The notes below the pieces were generated by a model, which ran no database searches, was not told the DNA's origin, and saw only the letters and a program-made list of their open reading frames with translations. DNA of 64,000 nucleotides, from NCBI RefSeq assembly GCF_001667075.1, contig NZ_LZIL01000074.1:24081-88080 (forward strand), given 5' to 3'. The stretch comes from Mycobacterium sp. 852014-52450_SCH5900713. GTDB lineage: Bacteria; Actinomycetota; Actinomycetes; Mycobacteriales; Mycobacteriaceae. The position numbers and the translations under genes were made by a program. Below, piece after piece: positions 25,692-33,834 of the stretch (its first letter is position 1; every line of letters begins with the position of its first letter).

Positions 25692-26600
25692 GTGAGCGAC
25701 GTCGCGGAGGCCTTCGAGTCTCAGCGGCCGCGCCTGTTCTGGTTGGCGTATCGGCTGCTGGGTTCGGCGAGCGAGGCCGAAGACGCGGTCCAGGATGCTT
25801 ACCTGCGACTGCACACCGCGGATGCGGAGGCGATCGAGTCGCTCCCGGCGTGGCTCACCAAGGCAGTCACGAACCTCTGTCTCAACCGGCTCACTTCGGC
25901 GCGCGCCCGTCGAGAGGTCTATCCGGGGCCGTGGCTCCCGGAGCCGGTCCTCACCGACGACCGCACACTCGGCCCGTTGGATACCGCCGAACAACGCGAG
26001 TCCGTTTCGATCGCGCTGCTGAGCCTGATGGAGCACCTCAGCCCTACCGAGCGCGCGGCGTTCGTACTCCGAGAAGCATTCGCCTACAGCCACTTCGAGA
26101 TCGCCGAGATCTTGCAGACGTCGGAGGCCAACGCACGCCAGCTGTACCGGCGAGCGCGGCAGCGCCTCGGCGAACCGCGGCCGCGTTTCCAACCCGATCG
26201 GGCACAGTGGCGACGCCTGGTCGACCGCTTCTTCAGCGCCGCAAGTGCCGGCGACGTGGCCGGACTCGTCGAGATCCTCACCGACAACGTGACCTCGACG
26301 GCCGACGGGGGCGGCAAGGTGGCGGCCGCGCGGCGGGTGATCTCGGGCCGCGACCGCGTGGCGTCCTATGTGGCCCGCGGGTTCGGCAGGAACGTCCCGC
26401 GGCTGGGGCTGCGCCTCGACGTCGCCGAGGTCAACGGCGAGCCGGCGATCCTGGCGTTCGACGGCGAAACGCTGACCGGGGTGCTGTCTTTCGAGATCAT
26501 CGGCGACCAGATCGCAGCCCTGCGGGCGATGGCAAACCCCGACAAATTGCGGTTCCTCGCCGAGCAGTTGTCACATCCGGCGGGTCTGCCCGGTTCATAG
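25692..26600 (+). CDS. ECF41-type (SigJ-like) RNA polymerase sigma factor
   Basis: A 302-residue sigma factor with sigma-2 (about 10-75, LFWLAYRLLGSASEAEDAVQDAYLRL), sigma-4 (about 105-160, LSPTERAAFVLREAFAYSHFEIAEIL) and a C-terminal SnoaL-like domain. The ECF41 hallmarks are present: WLPEP (81-85) in the linker and DGGGK (205-209) in the C-terminal extension. In this group the extension modulates activity in place of an anti-sigma factor. A GTG start is used. The downstream epimerase-like gene, 4 bases away, is the usual ECF41 partner. Confidence 0.88.
   Translation: MSDVAEAFESQRPRLFWLAYRLLGSASEAEDAVQDAYLRLHTADAEAIESLPAWLTKAVTNLCLNRLTSARARREVYPGPWLPEPVLTDDRTLGPLDTAEQRESVSIALLSLMEHLSPTERAAFVLREAFAYSHFEIAEILQTSEANARQLYRRARQRLGEPRPRFQPDRAQWRRLVDRFFSAASAGDVAGLVEILTDNVTSTADGGGKVAAARRVISGRDRVASYVARGFGRNVPRLGLRLDVAEVNGEPAILAFDGETLTGVLSFEIIGDQIAALRAMANPDKLRFLAEQLSHPAGLPGS
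26569..26594 (+). promoter_or_regulatory. Possible ECF41-dependent promoter before the epimerase gene
   Basis: TGTCACA (26569-26575) followed 15 bases later by CGGT (26591-26594) resembles the reported ECF41 promoter (TGTCACA and CGTC). It sits 10-36 bases upstream of the partner gene ATG. It also lies inside the end of the sigma-factor coding sequence and the -10 half is imperfect, so chance is possible. Confidence 0.35.
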
Positions 26601-26604
26601 GGGT

Positions 26605-27411
26605 ATGACCAACCGAGTACTGATCACAGGCGGCACCGGCACCGTGGGTCGCATCGTCGTCGACCACCTGACGGCCGCCGGCAAGGACGTCCGCGTTCTG
26701 AGCCGCGGACGACGGCGGCACCAGCGCACCGACGTCGAGCATGTCGTGGGCGACGTGCGAACCGGCGACGGGCTCGACGCGGCCGTCGACGGCGTCGACA
26801 CGATCGTGCACTGCGTCTATCCCACCGAGCACCTGGTCGCTGCAGCGAAACGGGCGGGCGCACCGCATCTGGTTTACGTCTCCATCGTCGGAATCGACCG
26901 CGTCCCATTCGCCCTGTACCGCATGATGCTCAGCAACGAACGCACGATCGCTGAGTCGGGCCTGCCGTGGACGGTGCAGCGGGCGACCCAGTTCCACGAT
27001 CTGATCGCCGTCATACTGCGCATGCTCGCGAAACCGCCGGTCGTGCTCCTGTCGGACTTGAAGTTCCAACCGGTCGACGTGCGCGACGTGGGCGAGCGGT
27101 TGGCCCGGTTGGCGCTCGGCGAGCCGATCGGACGTGCGCCGGATTTCGGCGGCCCGCAGGCGCGTGCACTCCAAGACCTTGCCCGCAGCTACCTGGCGAT
27201 CGTGGGTAAACGTCGACGCATCGTCCCGATCCGGTTGCCCGGCAAGGTTTTTGGTGGGTTGCGCGCCGGCGCCCTGCTGACCCCGGAGCACGAAGCTGGC
27301 GCGATCACTTTCGAGCAGTACCTCCAAGAACAGGTCGACGCGGGCCAATTGCCCTACCACGACGCGATCCGCGCTTACCTGCCGCACCGTCCGCGCAAAG
27401 CGTCGCGATGA
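26605..27411 (+). CDS. NAD(P)-binding epimerase / NmrA-like protein (ECF41 partner)
   Basis: A 268-residue atypical SDR starting MTNRVLITGGTGTVGRIVVDHL, with TGGTGxxG cofactor loop. VYVSIVGIDRVPFALYRMM follows, and TVQRATQFHDLI near residue 125, as in NmrA/epimerase-type proteins. AGGGGT precedes the ATG. ECF41 sigma factors are typically encoded beside a carboxymuconolactone decarboxylase, oxidoreductase or epimerase (COE) gene, and this fits the last two types. It is probably the main target of the sigma factor. Substrate unknown. Confidence 0.85.
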   Translation: MTNRVLITGGTGTVGRIVVDHLTAAGKDVRVLSRGRRRHQRTDVEHVVGDVRTGDGLDAAVDGVDTIVHCVYPTEHLVAAAKRAGAPHLVYVSIVGIDRVPFALYRMMLSNERTIAESGLPWTVQRATQFHDLIAVILRMLAKPPVVLLSDLKFQPVDVRDVGERLARLALGEPIGRAPDFGGPQARALQDLARSYLAIVGKRRRIVPIRLPGKVFGGLRAGALLTPEHEAGAITFEQYLQEQVDAGQLPYHDAIRAYLPHRPRKASR

Positions 27412-27520
27412 CTGGGGGTTGACCGGCTCCGCCCTTCGGGCCGGACTGTGGTTTCTTACGTTCGTGGAGGCAGTGGTCGGACTCGTCGCGAGTCGGCCGG
27501 CCTGGCTTCGCTTGGCACTC

Positions 27521-27585
27521 CGACCTGGGCATCAAGCTTCCGGCCGTACGGACCGATCTCGGCATCAGGCTTCCCGCCATAATGG
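27521..27585. repeat. Two-copy 32-base direct repeat upstream of the chagasin-like gene
   Basis: GACCTGGGCATCAAGCTTCC (from 27522) recurs as GATCTCGGCATCAGGCTTCC (from 27554), offset 32 bases. The second copy ends at the start codon of the downstream lipoprotein gene. Possible regulator sites or remnants of a duplicated leader. Confidence 0.45.
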
Positions 27586-28034
27586 AGGCGATGAATCTTG
27601 TGAGGATGAGGCTGCTGATAGCAGTCGCCGTGCTCGTTTCGTCAACGGTGGTGGGCTGCCACTTCGCATCCAGAAACCCGCCGTCGACCAAGACGCTCCA
27701 GGTGCCCATGACCGACGTGCTCACCCAGGACGTCATCAAGCAGAGCATGACCTTGACTGCCGGCAACACGCTGATCGTGAAGTTGGGCTCGAATTACACG
27801 ACCCCGTACCGGTGGGCGCCGGAGATGAAGGTCGGCGATCCGGGAATCCTCAAGCAAACCAGCCACGAGTTCGTGCCGCCAAGTTCCGATGCGTTGGGGG
27901 CGCCCGGCACCGAGGTGTGGAAGTTCACCGCGTTGAAGCCGGGGACCACGACGATCGGCACGTCCTACACCAGCTTCGTCGAAAAGGATTCCAAACCGGC
28001 GTGCACCTATACGGCCGACGTCACGGTGCAGTAA
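27582..28034 (+). CDS. Chagasin-like (inhibitor family I42) lipoprotein
   Basis: A 150-residue exported protein. The signal peptide MRLLIAVAVLVSSTVVGC ends in a VVGC lipobox. The mature domain shows loops recalling the three cysteine-protease-binding loops of chagasin: NYTTPYRW (for NPTTGYxW), GAPGTEVWKF (for the GxGG loop) and ALKPGTTTI (for the RPW strand). The loop residues deviate from classical I42 inhibitors, so inhibition is not certain. ATG codons at 27582, 27591 and 27606 are all possible starts. Confidence 0.72.
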   Translation: MEAMNLVRMRLLIAVAVLVSSTVVGCHFASRNPPSTKTLQVPMTDVLTQDVIKQSMTLTAGNTLIVKLGSNYTTPYRWAPEMKVGDPGILKQTSHEFVPPSSDALGAPGTEVWKFTALKPGTTTIGTSYTSFVEKDSKPACTYTADVTVQ

Positions 28035-28088
28035 AGCTCTCTGGCAAACGAGTGCGCACCGGTCAGACGTCGCGCTACGGTCTGGTGC

Positions 28089-28568
28089 GTGTTCGGCTTT
28101 CTCCGTAATTTGTCCGAAATCGGCAAACTGCCCGCGGCGCTGCGCGACGAGCTCGAAGCCGAGGGCATCATCTTCAGCGCCGGCAAGGTCGGGGTGAGCC
28201 GGCACTTCGGCGGCCACGTGCCGGGGGTCTATTCGGCTTCCGGCGTATCCCGCTACACGGGCGCCTTCGCGTTCACGTCCGCCCGGATCGTCGCCACTCT
28301 TCCCGCGCGCGGGGACGCCAACCTGCGATCGATCGACTGCACCTGGGACAGCGGCAAGGGGCCGGCCCGGGCCACCATCACCGGCAAAGGGCTGAAGCTG
28401 GAAATCGACCTGCACGGTGTCGACCCCGCCTTCAGCGGGTCGATGAGCCTCAACTACAAGAAGACCATCCCCGACGAGGTGCTGGAGACACTGCCAACGA
28501 CGACGCTGCGTTATCCGGTCCAGCCGGTTTTCGTGTACCGCGCGGCCGGCGTGCGTCCCAAGACATAG
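28089..28568 (+). CDS. Conserved hypothetical protein
   Basis: A 159-residue cytosolic-looking protein beginning MFGFLRNLSEIGKLPAALRDELEAEGIIFSAG. The rest is beta-rich (SRYTGAFAFTSARIVATLP, RATITGKGLKLEIDLHG), suggesting a PH-like or lipocalin-like beta barrel, but no family is recognised. GTG at 28089 is the start used. It ends 21 bases before a convergent SDR gene. Codon usage looks like its neighbours. Confidence 0.68.
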   Translation: MFGFLRNLSEIGKLPAALRDELEAEGIIFSAGKVGVSRHFGGHVPGVYSASGVSRYTGAFAFTSARIVATLPARGDANLRSIDCTWDSGKGPARATITGKGLKLEIDLHGVDPAFSGSMSLNYKKTIPDEVLETLPTTTLRYPVQPVFVYRAAGVRPKT

Positions 28569-28589
28569 CCTGCGGCACAAGGGTTTCCG

Positions 28590-29351
28590 TCACGCGGCCG
28601 GCCGCAGCATCCGTGCGCTGACAAGCGACGAGACCCACCCGGGCATCAATCGTGTGCTCGTCGTCATCAGCCGATAGCGCCACCCGGGCACGACGACGGC
28701 GCGGCCCCGGTCCAGGGCGCGCAGCCCGGCGGCCACGACGGGCTCGGGCGCCGCGAGTCGGCGATAGATCGCGGTGTGCGAGACGTCCGATCCCAGCGCA
28801 TCGACGAACCCAGTCCGGGTGGGTCCGGGGCACAACGCCGTGACGGTAACCCCCGAACCGCGAGTCTCCGCCCACAGCGCTTGGCTCAGTGACAACACGA
28901 ACGCCTTGGTCGCGCCATAGGTGGCCTGATACGGCCCGGGCTGAAACGCGATGGTGGACGCGACATTCAAGATGCCGCCCCGGCCGCGGGCCAGCATGCC
29001 GGGAAGCACCGCGTGGCTCAGCCGCACCAGCGCGTCGACGTTGACTGCGACCAGCTCGCGCTCACGCTCGGCGTCGAGCTCGGCGAACGGGCCGTAGGTG
29101 CCGAAGCCGGCGTTGTTGACCAGCACGGCGACCTCCCGTCCGTCCAGGCGGGCGACGAGGGCATCGACGCCGGCCTGTGTGCCAAGATCGCCGACTGCCA
29201 GTTCGACTTGCTGGTCGACCCGCTGGGCCACCGCACTCAGCCGTGCTTCGTCACGCCCGGCGAGCAGTAACGACATGCCCCGCTGCGCCAGCTGGTCGGC
29301 GAAAATTGCGCCCAGCCCGGAGCTGGCGCCGGTGATGACTGCCCATGACAT
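28590..29351 (-). CDS. Short-chain dehydrogenase/reductase
   Basis: A 253-residue classical SDR. TGASSGLG cofactor loop, NNAGFGTYGPF, catalytic Ser in NVASTIAFQPG and Tyr/Lys in YGATKAF. The basic C-terminal half (RYRLMTTSTRLMPGWVSSLVSARML) resembles the membrane-associated 'SadH-like' mycobacterial SDRs. ATG 29351 is preceded by AAGGGG. It ends the divergent block with the DUF1707 gene 10 bases upstream, so the two are probably co-transcribed. Confidence 0.88.
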   Translation of the reverse strand: MSWAVITGASSGLGAIFADQLAQRGMSLLLAGRDEARLSAVAQRVDQQVELAVGDLGTQAGVDALVARLDGREVAVLVNNAGFGTYGPFAELDAERERELVAVNVDALVRLSHAVLPGMLARGRGGILNVASTIAFQPGPYQATYGATKAFVLSLSQALWAETRGSGVTVTALCPGPTRTGFVDALGSDVSHTAIYRRLAAPEPVVAAGLRALDRGRAVVVPGWRYRLMTTSTRLMPGWVSSLVSARMLRPAA

Positions 29352-29361
29352 GGCTGACCCC

Positions 29362-29790
29362 TTACTTCGCAGGAGTTTTGACGGCGGGGTGAATGCCCAG
29401 GGCGTGGCTGACAAGGCCGATGCCGGCGCCGAGGATGGGCCAGATCGGCCAGAAGTAGGTGGCGCCGGTGGTCGCGGCGACGGCCGCCCACACGGCGAGC
29501 ACGATGACGGTCATCGCCAGGTAGGCCGCGAGGTGAAGGCGCACGCCACGGCGGGCGGCCTCGACGCGGGCGGCGCGGCGGCGCGGGTCCGCGCGCCGGA
29601 TCCGCTCGAGCGGCAGGTCGGCGAGGAGCTGGGTGAGTTTCTCGGTGGTGTGCGTGCCGAACACGGCCTGCAGCCGTTGCTCGTATTCATCCAGTTGCAG
29701 GTAGCCCTGCGCGAATGCCTGGCCGAGGCGTTCTGCCGCCCTCTCCCGGTCGCGGTCGCCGGCGCGGGGGGTCATGAGTTGCTGGTCCAT
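29362..29790 (-). CDS. DUF1707 protein with C-terminal two-TM domain
   Basis: A 142-residue protein. The N-terminal DUF1707 domain (about 8-60) reads AGDRDRERAAERLGQAFAQGYLQLDEYEQRLQAVFGTHT, a small predicted DNA- or protein-binding fold common in actinobacteria. The C-terminal part has two membrane helices (LHLAAYLAMTVIVLAVWAAV and FWPIWPILGAGIGLVSHAL). Start ATG 29790 follows GGAAGGGG. Divergent from a TetR gene whose operator lies in the 61-base gap, suggesting control by it. Confidence 0.85.
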   Translation of the reverse strand: MDQQLMTPRAGDRDRERAAERLGQAFAQGYLQLDEYEQRLQAVFGTHTTEKLTQLLADLPLERIRRADPRRRAARVEAARRGVRLHLAAYLAMTVIVLAVWAAVAATTGATYFWPIWPILGAGIGLVSHALGIHPAVKTPAK

Positions 29791-29819
29791 TTCATCCCCT
29801 TCCAAAGATGTGAATGGCT

Positions 29820-29851
29820 TTAACATAGTCCCTAATGTTAATATCGTCAAC
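29820..29851. promoter_or_regulatory. TetR operator overlapping a leaderless promoter
   Basis: TTAACAT (29820-29826) and ATGTTAA (29835-29841) are perfect inverted arms separated by 8 bases. TAATAT at 29839-29844 overlaps the right arm and lies 7 bases before ATG 29852, so the TetR mRNA is probably leaderless. No ribosome-binding site is present. Repressor binding would cover the -10 element, as expected for autorepression. Confidence 0.65.
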
Positions 29852-30466
29852 ATGGCACGGGAGCGGAAAGTTGCGGCGCGTCGGGACAGCTATCACCATG
29901 GCGACCTCAAACGCGCCCTGAGCAGCGCCGCTTTGTCGCTGGTGGCCGAGAAGGGGCCGAAGGGCTTCACGCTGACCGAGGCGGCACGACGCGCGGGCGT
30001 CAGCGCCGCCGCCCCGTACCGGCACTTCGCCGACAAGGCCGCGCTGCTAGCGACCGTGGCCGAACAGGGCTTTCGCGACCTCCACGCCGAACTGGCCGCG
30101 GCCGCCGACGTCGCGCCCGACCCGAAGGACCGGGTGGTCGAACTCGGCCGCGCGTATGTGCGCTGGGCCGTCGCCCACCCGGATCACTACCGGGTGATGT
30201 TCGGCGCCGAGCTCTCCAAGGCCGACCATCCCGACCTGGCCGTCGCCGGCGAGCAGGCGTTCGGCGACCTGCTCGACGCGATCGTGACGTGCCAACAGGC
30301 GGGCATCGCCGGCGGTCAAGACCCGCGTGAACTCGCCGCGCCGCTGTGGTCGCTGGTGCACGGCGTCGCGTCGCTCGCGATCGGTGGCGAGTTGCTCAGC
30401 GTGGGCATCGAGCAGGACCCGGAGGCCATCATCGCCGGCGTGGTGGCCCAAATGCTGGGCGGTTAG
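29852..30466 (+). CDS. TetR/AcrR family transcriptional regulator
   Basis: A 204-residue protein starting MARERKVAARRDSYHHGDLKRAL, a leader typical of the YHHGDL subgroup with a C-terminal WHG domain. The helix-turn-helix is TLTEAARRAGVSAAAPYRHFADKAALLATV. The C-terminal domain includes YVRWAVAHPDHYRVMFGAEL, as in WHG-type members. Start ATG 29852 is apparently leaderless. It probably represses itself and the divergent DUF1707/SDR pair. Its stop overlaps the convergent esterase stop by four bases. Confidence 0.87.
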   Translation: MARERKVAARRDSYHHGDLKRALSSAALSLVAEKGPKGFTLTEAARRAGVSAAAPYRHFADKAALLATVAEQGFRDLHAELAAAADVAPDPKDRVVELGRAYVRWAVAHPDHYRVMFGAELSKADHPDLAVAGEQAFGDLLDAIVTCQQAGIAGGQDPRELAAPLWSLVHGVASLAIGGELLSVGIEQDPEAIIAGVVAQMLGG

Positions 30467-31737
30467 GCCACGTTGGCCTGGCGGCGCGTCGCATAGACCT
30501 CGGCCAGGAACTGTTCGACGGCGACCGCGCTGTGCACCGCGCGCGCCGAACCGAAGATGTCGAAAGCGTGCTGGGTGAACGGCAATTCGGCGTACACGAC
30601 GGGCTGGTTGCTCGCCTGCCGCAGCCGCTCGACGAATCCACGCGCCTGCTCGACGGGAACCAGCGAGTCGTTGCGGCCGTGCAAGACGAAGAACGGGGGA
30701 GCGTCCGCCGAAACGTGGTTGACCGGCGACGCGGCGATGAAGGGCTGCATGTTCGTCGAAGGCCGTTGCTTGACAACCGATTTGACGAGCAGGGCGGGCA
30801 TCATCGGGTGCATCGCGTCGTTGAATCGCGTGAAGTCGTAGACGCCGTAGAACGGCACGGCCGCCTGCACTCGGGTGTCGGCGTCTTCGAAGCCGGGCTG
30901 GAATTGCGGGTCATTGGGAGTGAGAGCGGCCAGCGACGACAGGTGGCCGCCGGCCGAACCGCCGGTGATGGCGATGAATTCGGGGTCGCCGCCGTACTCG
31001 GCGATGTGCGCCTTGACCCACGCCAGGGCGCGCTTGACGTCGATGATGTGGTCGGGCCAGGTGTTGCGCGGGCTGTGCCGGTAGTTGATCGCCACACAGA
31101 CCCAGCCCAACTCCGCGAGGTGGCTCATCAGCGGATGGGCTTGTCCGCGTTTGTTTCCCGTCGTCCAGGCGCCACCCGGGATCTGGAAGAGCACCGGCGC
31201 CTTGCCCATCGGGTCGAGATCCGGACGGCGCCAGATGTCCAGGTAATTGGCGCTGCCGAATTCGCCGTAGCTGATGTTGGAGTCATGGGCGTAGTCGCGA
31301 TAAATCCGCATCATCCGCAGCAGCCCCGGCGTCTTGGCGGTCCCGCCGCCGGCCGGCCGGCGCCACAGGTCCCCCGACTCGGTGCGACGAGCGGCGCCCA
31401 GGCCCTCGTCCAACGCCTGGGTCAGCGGCACGTTGGCCTTATGCCCGGCGCGGCTGAAGTTCAGCAAGCCCATCGCGGACACGGTTGCCACCGCCCACGC
31501 CGCGATGCGCACCGGGGGCGTGAGTCGGCGAGCGGTCAACGCCAGACCGCCGAGCTGGCTGACCAGGGTCTGCAACGGCAACTCGGTGACGACCAGCCCG
31601 AACATAAACGAGAAGAGCGATAGGTAGCCGCTGCGCGCCAGCGGCCGGTAGGCGTTGAGCGTGGACACCGCGGTCACCGCCGTGACGATCAGCGACCCTA
31701 TCTGCCGGATGACGTGGATGATTCGAGCTGTCCGCAT
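30463..31737 (-). CDS. Membrane-anchored alpha/beta hydrolase, LipQ/LipC-like esterase
   Basis: A 424-residue carboxylesterase. The first about 100 residues include hydrophobic helices (IGSLIVTAVTAVS, LSLFSFMFGLVVTEL, IAAWAVATVSAMGLL) and probably anchor it. The catalytic domain has the PGGAW oxyanion loop (HGGG-like), the nucleophile elbow GGSAGG, an acidic HGRNDSLVP and His in FTQHAFD. The hormone-sensitive-lipase-like arrangement matches mycobacterial Lip proteins. Convergent with the TetR gene (overlapping stops). Substrate not known. Confidence 0.86.
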   Translation of the reverse strand: MRTARIIHVIRQIGSLIVTAVTAVSTLNAYRPLARSGYLSLFSFMFGLVVTELPLQTLVSQLGGLALTARRLTPPVRIAAWAVATVSAMGLLNFSRAGHKANVPLTQALDEGLGAARRTESGDLWRRPAGGGTAKTPGLLRMMRIYRDYAHDSNISYGEFGSANYLDIWRRPDLDPMGKAPVLFQIPGGAWTTGNKRGQAHPLMSHLAELGWVCVAINYRHSPRNTWPDHIIDVKRALAWVKAHIAEYGGDPEFIAITGGSAGGHLSSLAALTPNDPQFQPGFEDADTRVQAAVPFYGVYDFTRFNDAMHPMMPALLVKSVVKQRPSTNMQPFIAASPVNHVSADAPPFFVLHGRNDSLVPVEQARGFVERLRQASNQPVVYAELPFTQHAFDIFGSARAVHSAVAVEQFLAEVYATRRQANVA

Positions 31738-31758
31738 CCGCTCACCTTACGAAATGCC

Positions 31759-32085
31759 CTACGTGGCTTCTGCCCGGCTCTCGAGGTTCTTGACCGCGGC
31801 GCTATCGTTCTCGGTCAGTCCGATCTTCGACGCGCCGCCGGGCGAGCCGAGCTCGGTGAAGAAGTCGGCGTTGATCTGGGTGTACTCGCCGTATTCGCCG
31901 GGCAGGTCGTCCTCGTAGTAGATGGACTCAACGGGGCACACCGGCTCACACGCGCCGCAGTCGACGCACTCGTCGGGGTGGATGTAGAGCATCCGCGTGC
32001 CCTCGTAGATGCAGTCGACGGGACATTCCTCGATGCACGCCTTGTCTTTGATGTCGACGCAGGGCTCGGCGATCACGTAGGCCAT
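31759..32085 (-). CDS. 7Fe ferredoxin (FdxC/FdxA-like)
   Basis: A 108-residue electron carrier with the mycobacterial 7Fe signature: IAEPCVDIKDKACIEECPVDC and ECVDCGACEPVCPVE. Eight Cys (9, 17, 21, 25, 40, 43, 46, 50) can hold one [3Fe-4S] and one [4Fe-4S] cluster. A C-terminal extension NADFFTELGSPGGASKIG is as in Rv1177. It could supply electrons to SirA or to the P450s in this window, but that is inference. Divergent from the LysR gene. Confidence 0.9.
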   Translation of the reverse strand: MAYVIAEPCVDIKDKACIEECPVDCIYEGTRMLYIHPDECVDCGACEPVCPVESIYYEDDLPGEYGEYTQINADFFTELGSPGGASKIGLTENDSAAVKNLESRAEAT

Positions 32086-32132
32086 AAGCCCATGGTTCTC
32101 GCCGCAACCCGGCGCGAGTAGAGGTCCCGGCG

Positions 32133-32167
32133 TTGTGGAGTCACAAGCTATCGTTGTGTCACACGAA
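32133..32167. promoter_or_regulatory. TTGTG/CACAA boxes between ferredoxin and LysR genes
   Basis: TTGTG-GAGT-CACAA (32133-32146) is a perfect short inverted repeat. TTGTGTCACACGAA (32154-32167) is a second, near-perfect one. They lie in the 103-base divergent gap, where a LysR regulator would bind to control itself and the ferredoxin gene. Confidence 0.45.
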
Positions 32168-32188
32168 TTGATTGTGATGTGATCAGCC

Positions 32189-33121
32189 ATGCCGCTCAGC
32201 CCGCGAATGCCCGAGCTCGCCTCGTTCGAGGTGTTCTTGGCGATCGCCGAGACCGGCAGCCTGGGCCGCGCCGCGCGCGAACTCGGGCTGACCCAGCAGG
32301 CCATCTCGCGACGGCTCGCGTCGATGGAGGCCCAGATCGGTGTGACGCTGGCGGTGCGAACGACGCGCGGCTCGCAGCTGACGCCGGCGGGCCTGATCGT
32401 CGCGGACTGGGCGAGGCGGTTGCTGGAGGTCGCCACCGAGCTTGACGCGGGCATGGGATCGCTGCGCAAGGAGGGCCGCGAGCGGATCCGGGTTGCGGCC
32501 AGCCAGACGATCTCCGAGCAGCTGATGCCGCATTGGCTGCTGTCCCTACAGACCGAGGCGACGCGGCGCGGCGTCGTTGCCCCGCAGGTGAGTTTGACCG
32601 CGACCAATAGCGAGCACGCGATCGCCGCGGTCCGCGACGGCAGCGCGGATCTCGGGTTTGTCGAAAACCCGGGCACACCAAAGAGGTTGGGCACTTGTGT
32701 GGTGGGTCAGGACGAACTGGTGATCGTGGTGCCGCCGGGCCATAAGTGGACGCGACGGGCGCGGGGGGTGACCGCTCGCGAACTCGCGGAGACGCCGCTG
32801 GTTGCCCGCGAACCCCATTCGGGCATCCGCGATTCGCTGACGGTGGCGTTGCGTCAGGTGCTGGGCGACGACATGGAGCAAGCGCCGCCGGTATTGGAGC
32901 TGACGTCGGCGGCGGCGATGCGCGCGGCCGTGCTCGCCGGTGCGGGACCGGCGGCCATGAGCAAGTTGGCGGTGGCCGACGACCTGGTGGTCGGGCGGCT
33001 GAGCGCGGTCACTATTCCGAAACTGGACTTAAGGCGCAAGTTTCGCGCGATCTGGGTGGGCGGGCGCACGCCGCCGGCCGGGGCGGTTCGAGATCTGTTG
33101 AGCCACATCAACAGCCGCTAG
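32189..33121 (+). CDS. LysR family transcriptional regulator (Rv2282c ortholog)
   Basis: A 310-residue LysR protein. The winged helix (about 9-68) reads FEVFLAIAETGSLGRAARELGLTQQAISRRLASMEAQIGVTL. A two-lobed effector domain follows, with VRDGSADLGFVENPG and ELVIVVPPGHKW. The sequence is nearly collinear with M. tuberculosis Rv2282c, including the ends MPLSPRMP and RTPPAGAVRDLLSHINSR. The ligand is unknown. Its 3' end overlaps the convergent chelatase by four bases. Confidence 0.88.
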   Translation: MPLSPRMPELASFEVFLAIAETGSLGRAARELGLTQQAISRRLASMEAQIGVTLAVRTTRGSQLTPAGLIVADWARRLLEVATELDAGMGSLRKEGRERIRVAASQTISEQLMPHWLLSLQTEATRRGVVAPQVSLTATNSEHAIAAVRDGSADLGFVENPGTPKRLGTCVVGQDELVIVVPPGHKWTRRARGVTARELAETPLVAREPHSGIRDSLTVALRQVLGDDMEQAPPVLELTSAAAMRAAVLAGAGPAAMSKLAVADDLVVGRLSAVTIPKLDLRRKFRAIWVGGRTPPAGAVRDLLSHINSR

Positions 33122-33834
33122 GCTGCCGCGTCGGCTTCCAACGCCTCGTCGTAGCGGTCGAGCAGGGTCTCGGCCACCAGCGGGTGGGCGCCCAGCGGCG
33201 CGCCCATCGGAATACCGTTGTCCCGCGCATAGGTTGAGACGCCGTCGGTGAGCAGCCCCGGCGCCAGGAACCAGGGCGCGATGACGAGTCGGCGCGCGCC
33301 GCGGCGGCGCAGGTGGCCGGCGGCGCGTTGCACCGAGGCCTCGGGCCGGGTGGCAAACGCCGTCGTCGCAGCGGCCCATCGGGTTCCGACGGCCAACCGG
33401 GACGCCACCTTCGATGTGCGCGCGTTCGCCGCGGCGTTGGACGAGCCGATCGCGACCACCATCACGCCGAGGTCGTCGTCGTCCGGGGAGACCCCGACCT
33501 CGGCCAGGCGTTCGCGCAGTACCGACACCAGCCGGTCGTCCTCGCCGAGCACGTCGGCCTGGCGGATGCCGTGGGCTCCGGCTTTCGCGATCTGCTTCGG
33601 GATGTCCAGGCGCGCGTGGTAGGCGCTGGCCAGCAGGAAGGGGGCCACCACCGCGCGGCGGCTGTCCGGCAGGCCGGCCAGCACGTCGGCGAAGTTCGGC
33701 TCGTTGAGCTCCAGGAACGCCAGCCGCACGTCGAGGTCGGGGCGCATGCCGGCCAGCCGGTTGGCGACGGCCTGCGCGTTGGCGCCCGACCGTGGGTCCC
33801 GGCTGCCGTGGGCGGTGAGTACGAGTGTGCTCAT
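33118..33834 (-). CDS. Sirohydrochlorin chelatase, CbiX type (Rv2393-like)
   Basis: A 238-residue tandem CbiX domain protein starting MSTLVLTAHGSRDPRSGANAQ, with the metal-chelating His in TAHGSRD. The second half is degenerate (VVAIGSSNAAAN). It would insert iron into sirohydrochlorin to give sirohaem for the sulfite reductase. The ATG overlaps the cysH stop (ATGA), so it is the last gene of a sirA-cysH-chelatase operon, the same order as Rv2391-Rv2393. Confidence 0.87.
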   Translation of the reverse strand: MSTLVLTAHGSRDPRSGANAQAVANRLAGMRPDLDVRLAFLELNEPNFADVLAGLPDSRRAVVAPFLLASAYHARLDIPKQIAKAGAHGIRQADVLGEDDRLVSVLRERLAEVGVSPDDDDLGVMVVAIGSSNAAANARTSKVASRLAVGTRWAAATTAFATRPEASVQRAAGHLRRRGARRLVIAPWFLAPGLLTDGVSTYARDNGIPMGAPLGAHPLVAETLLDRYDEALEADAAA

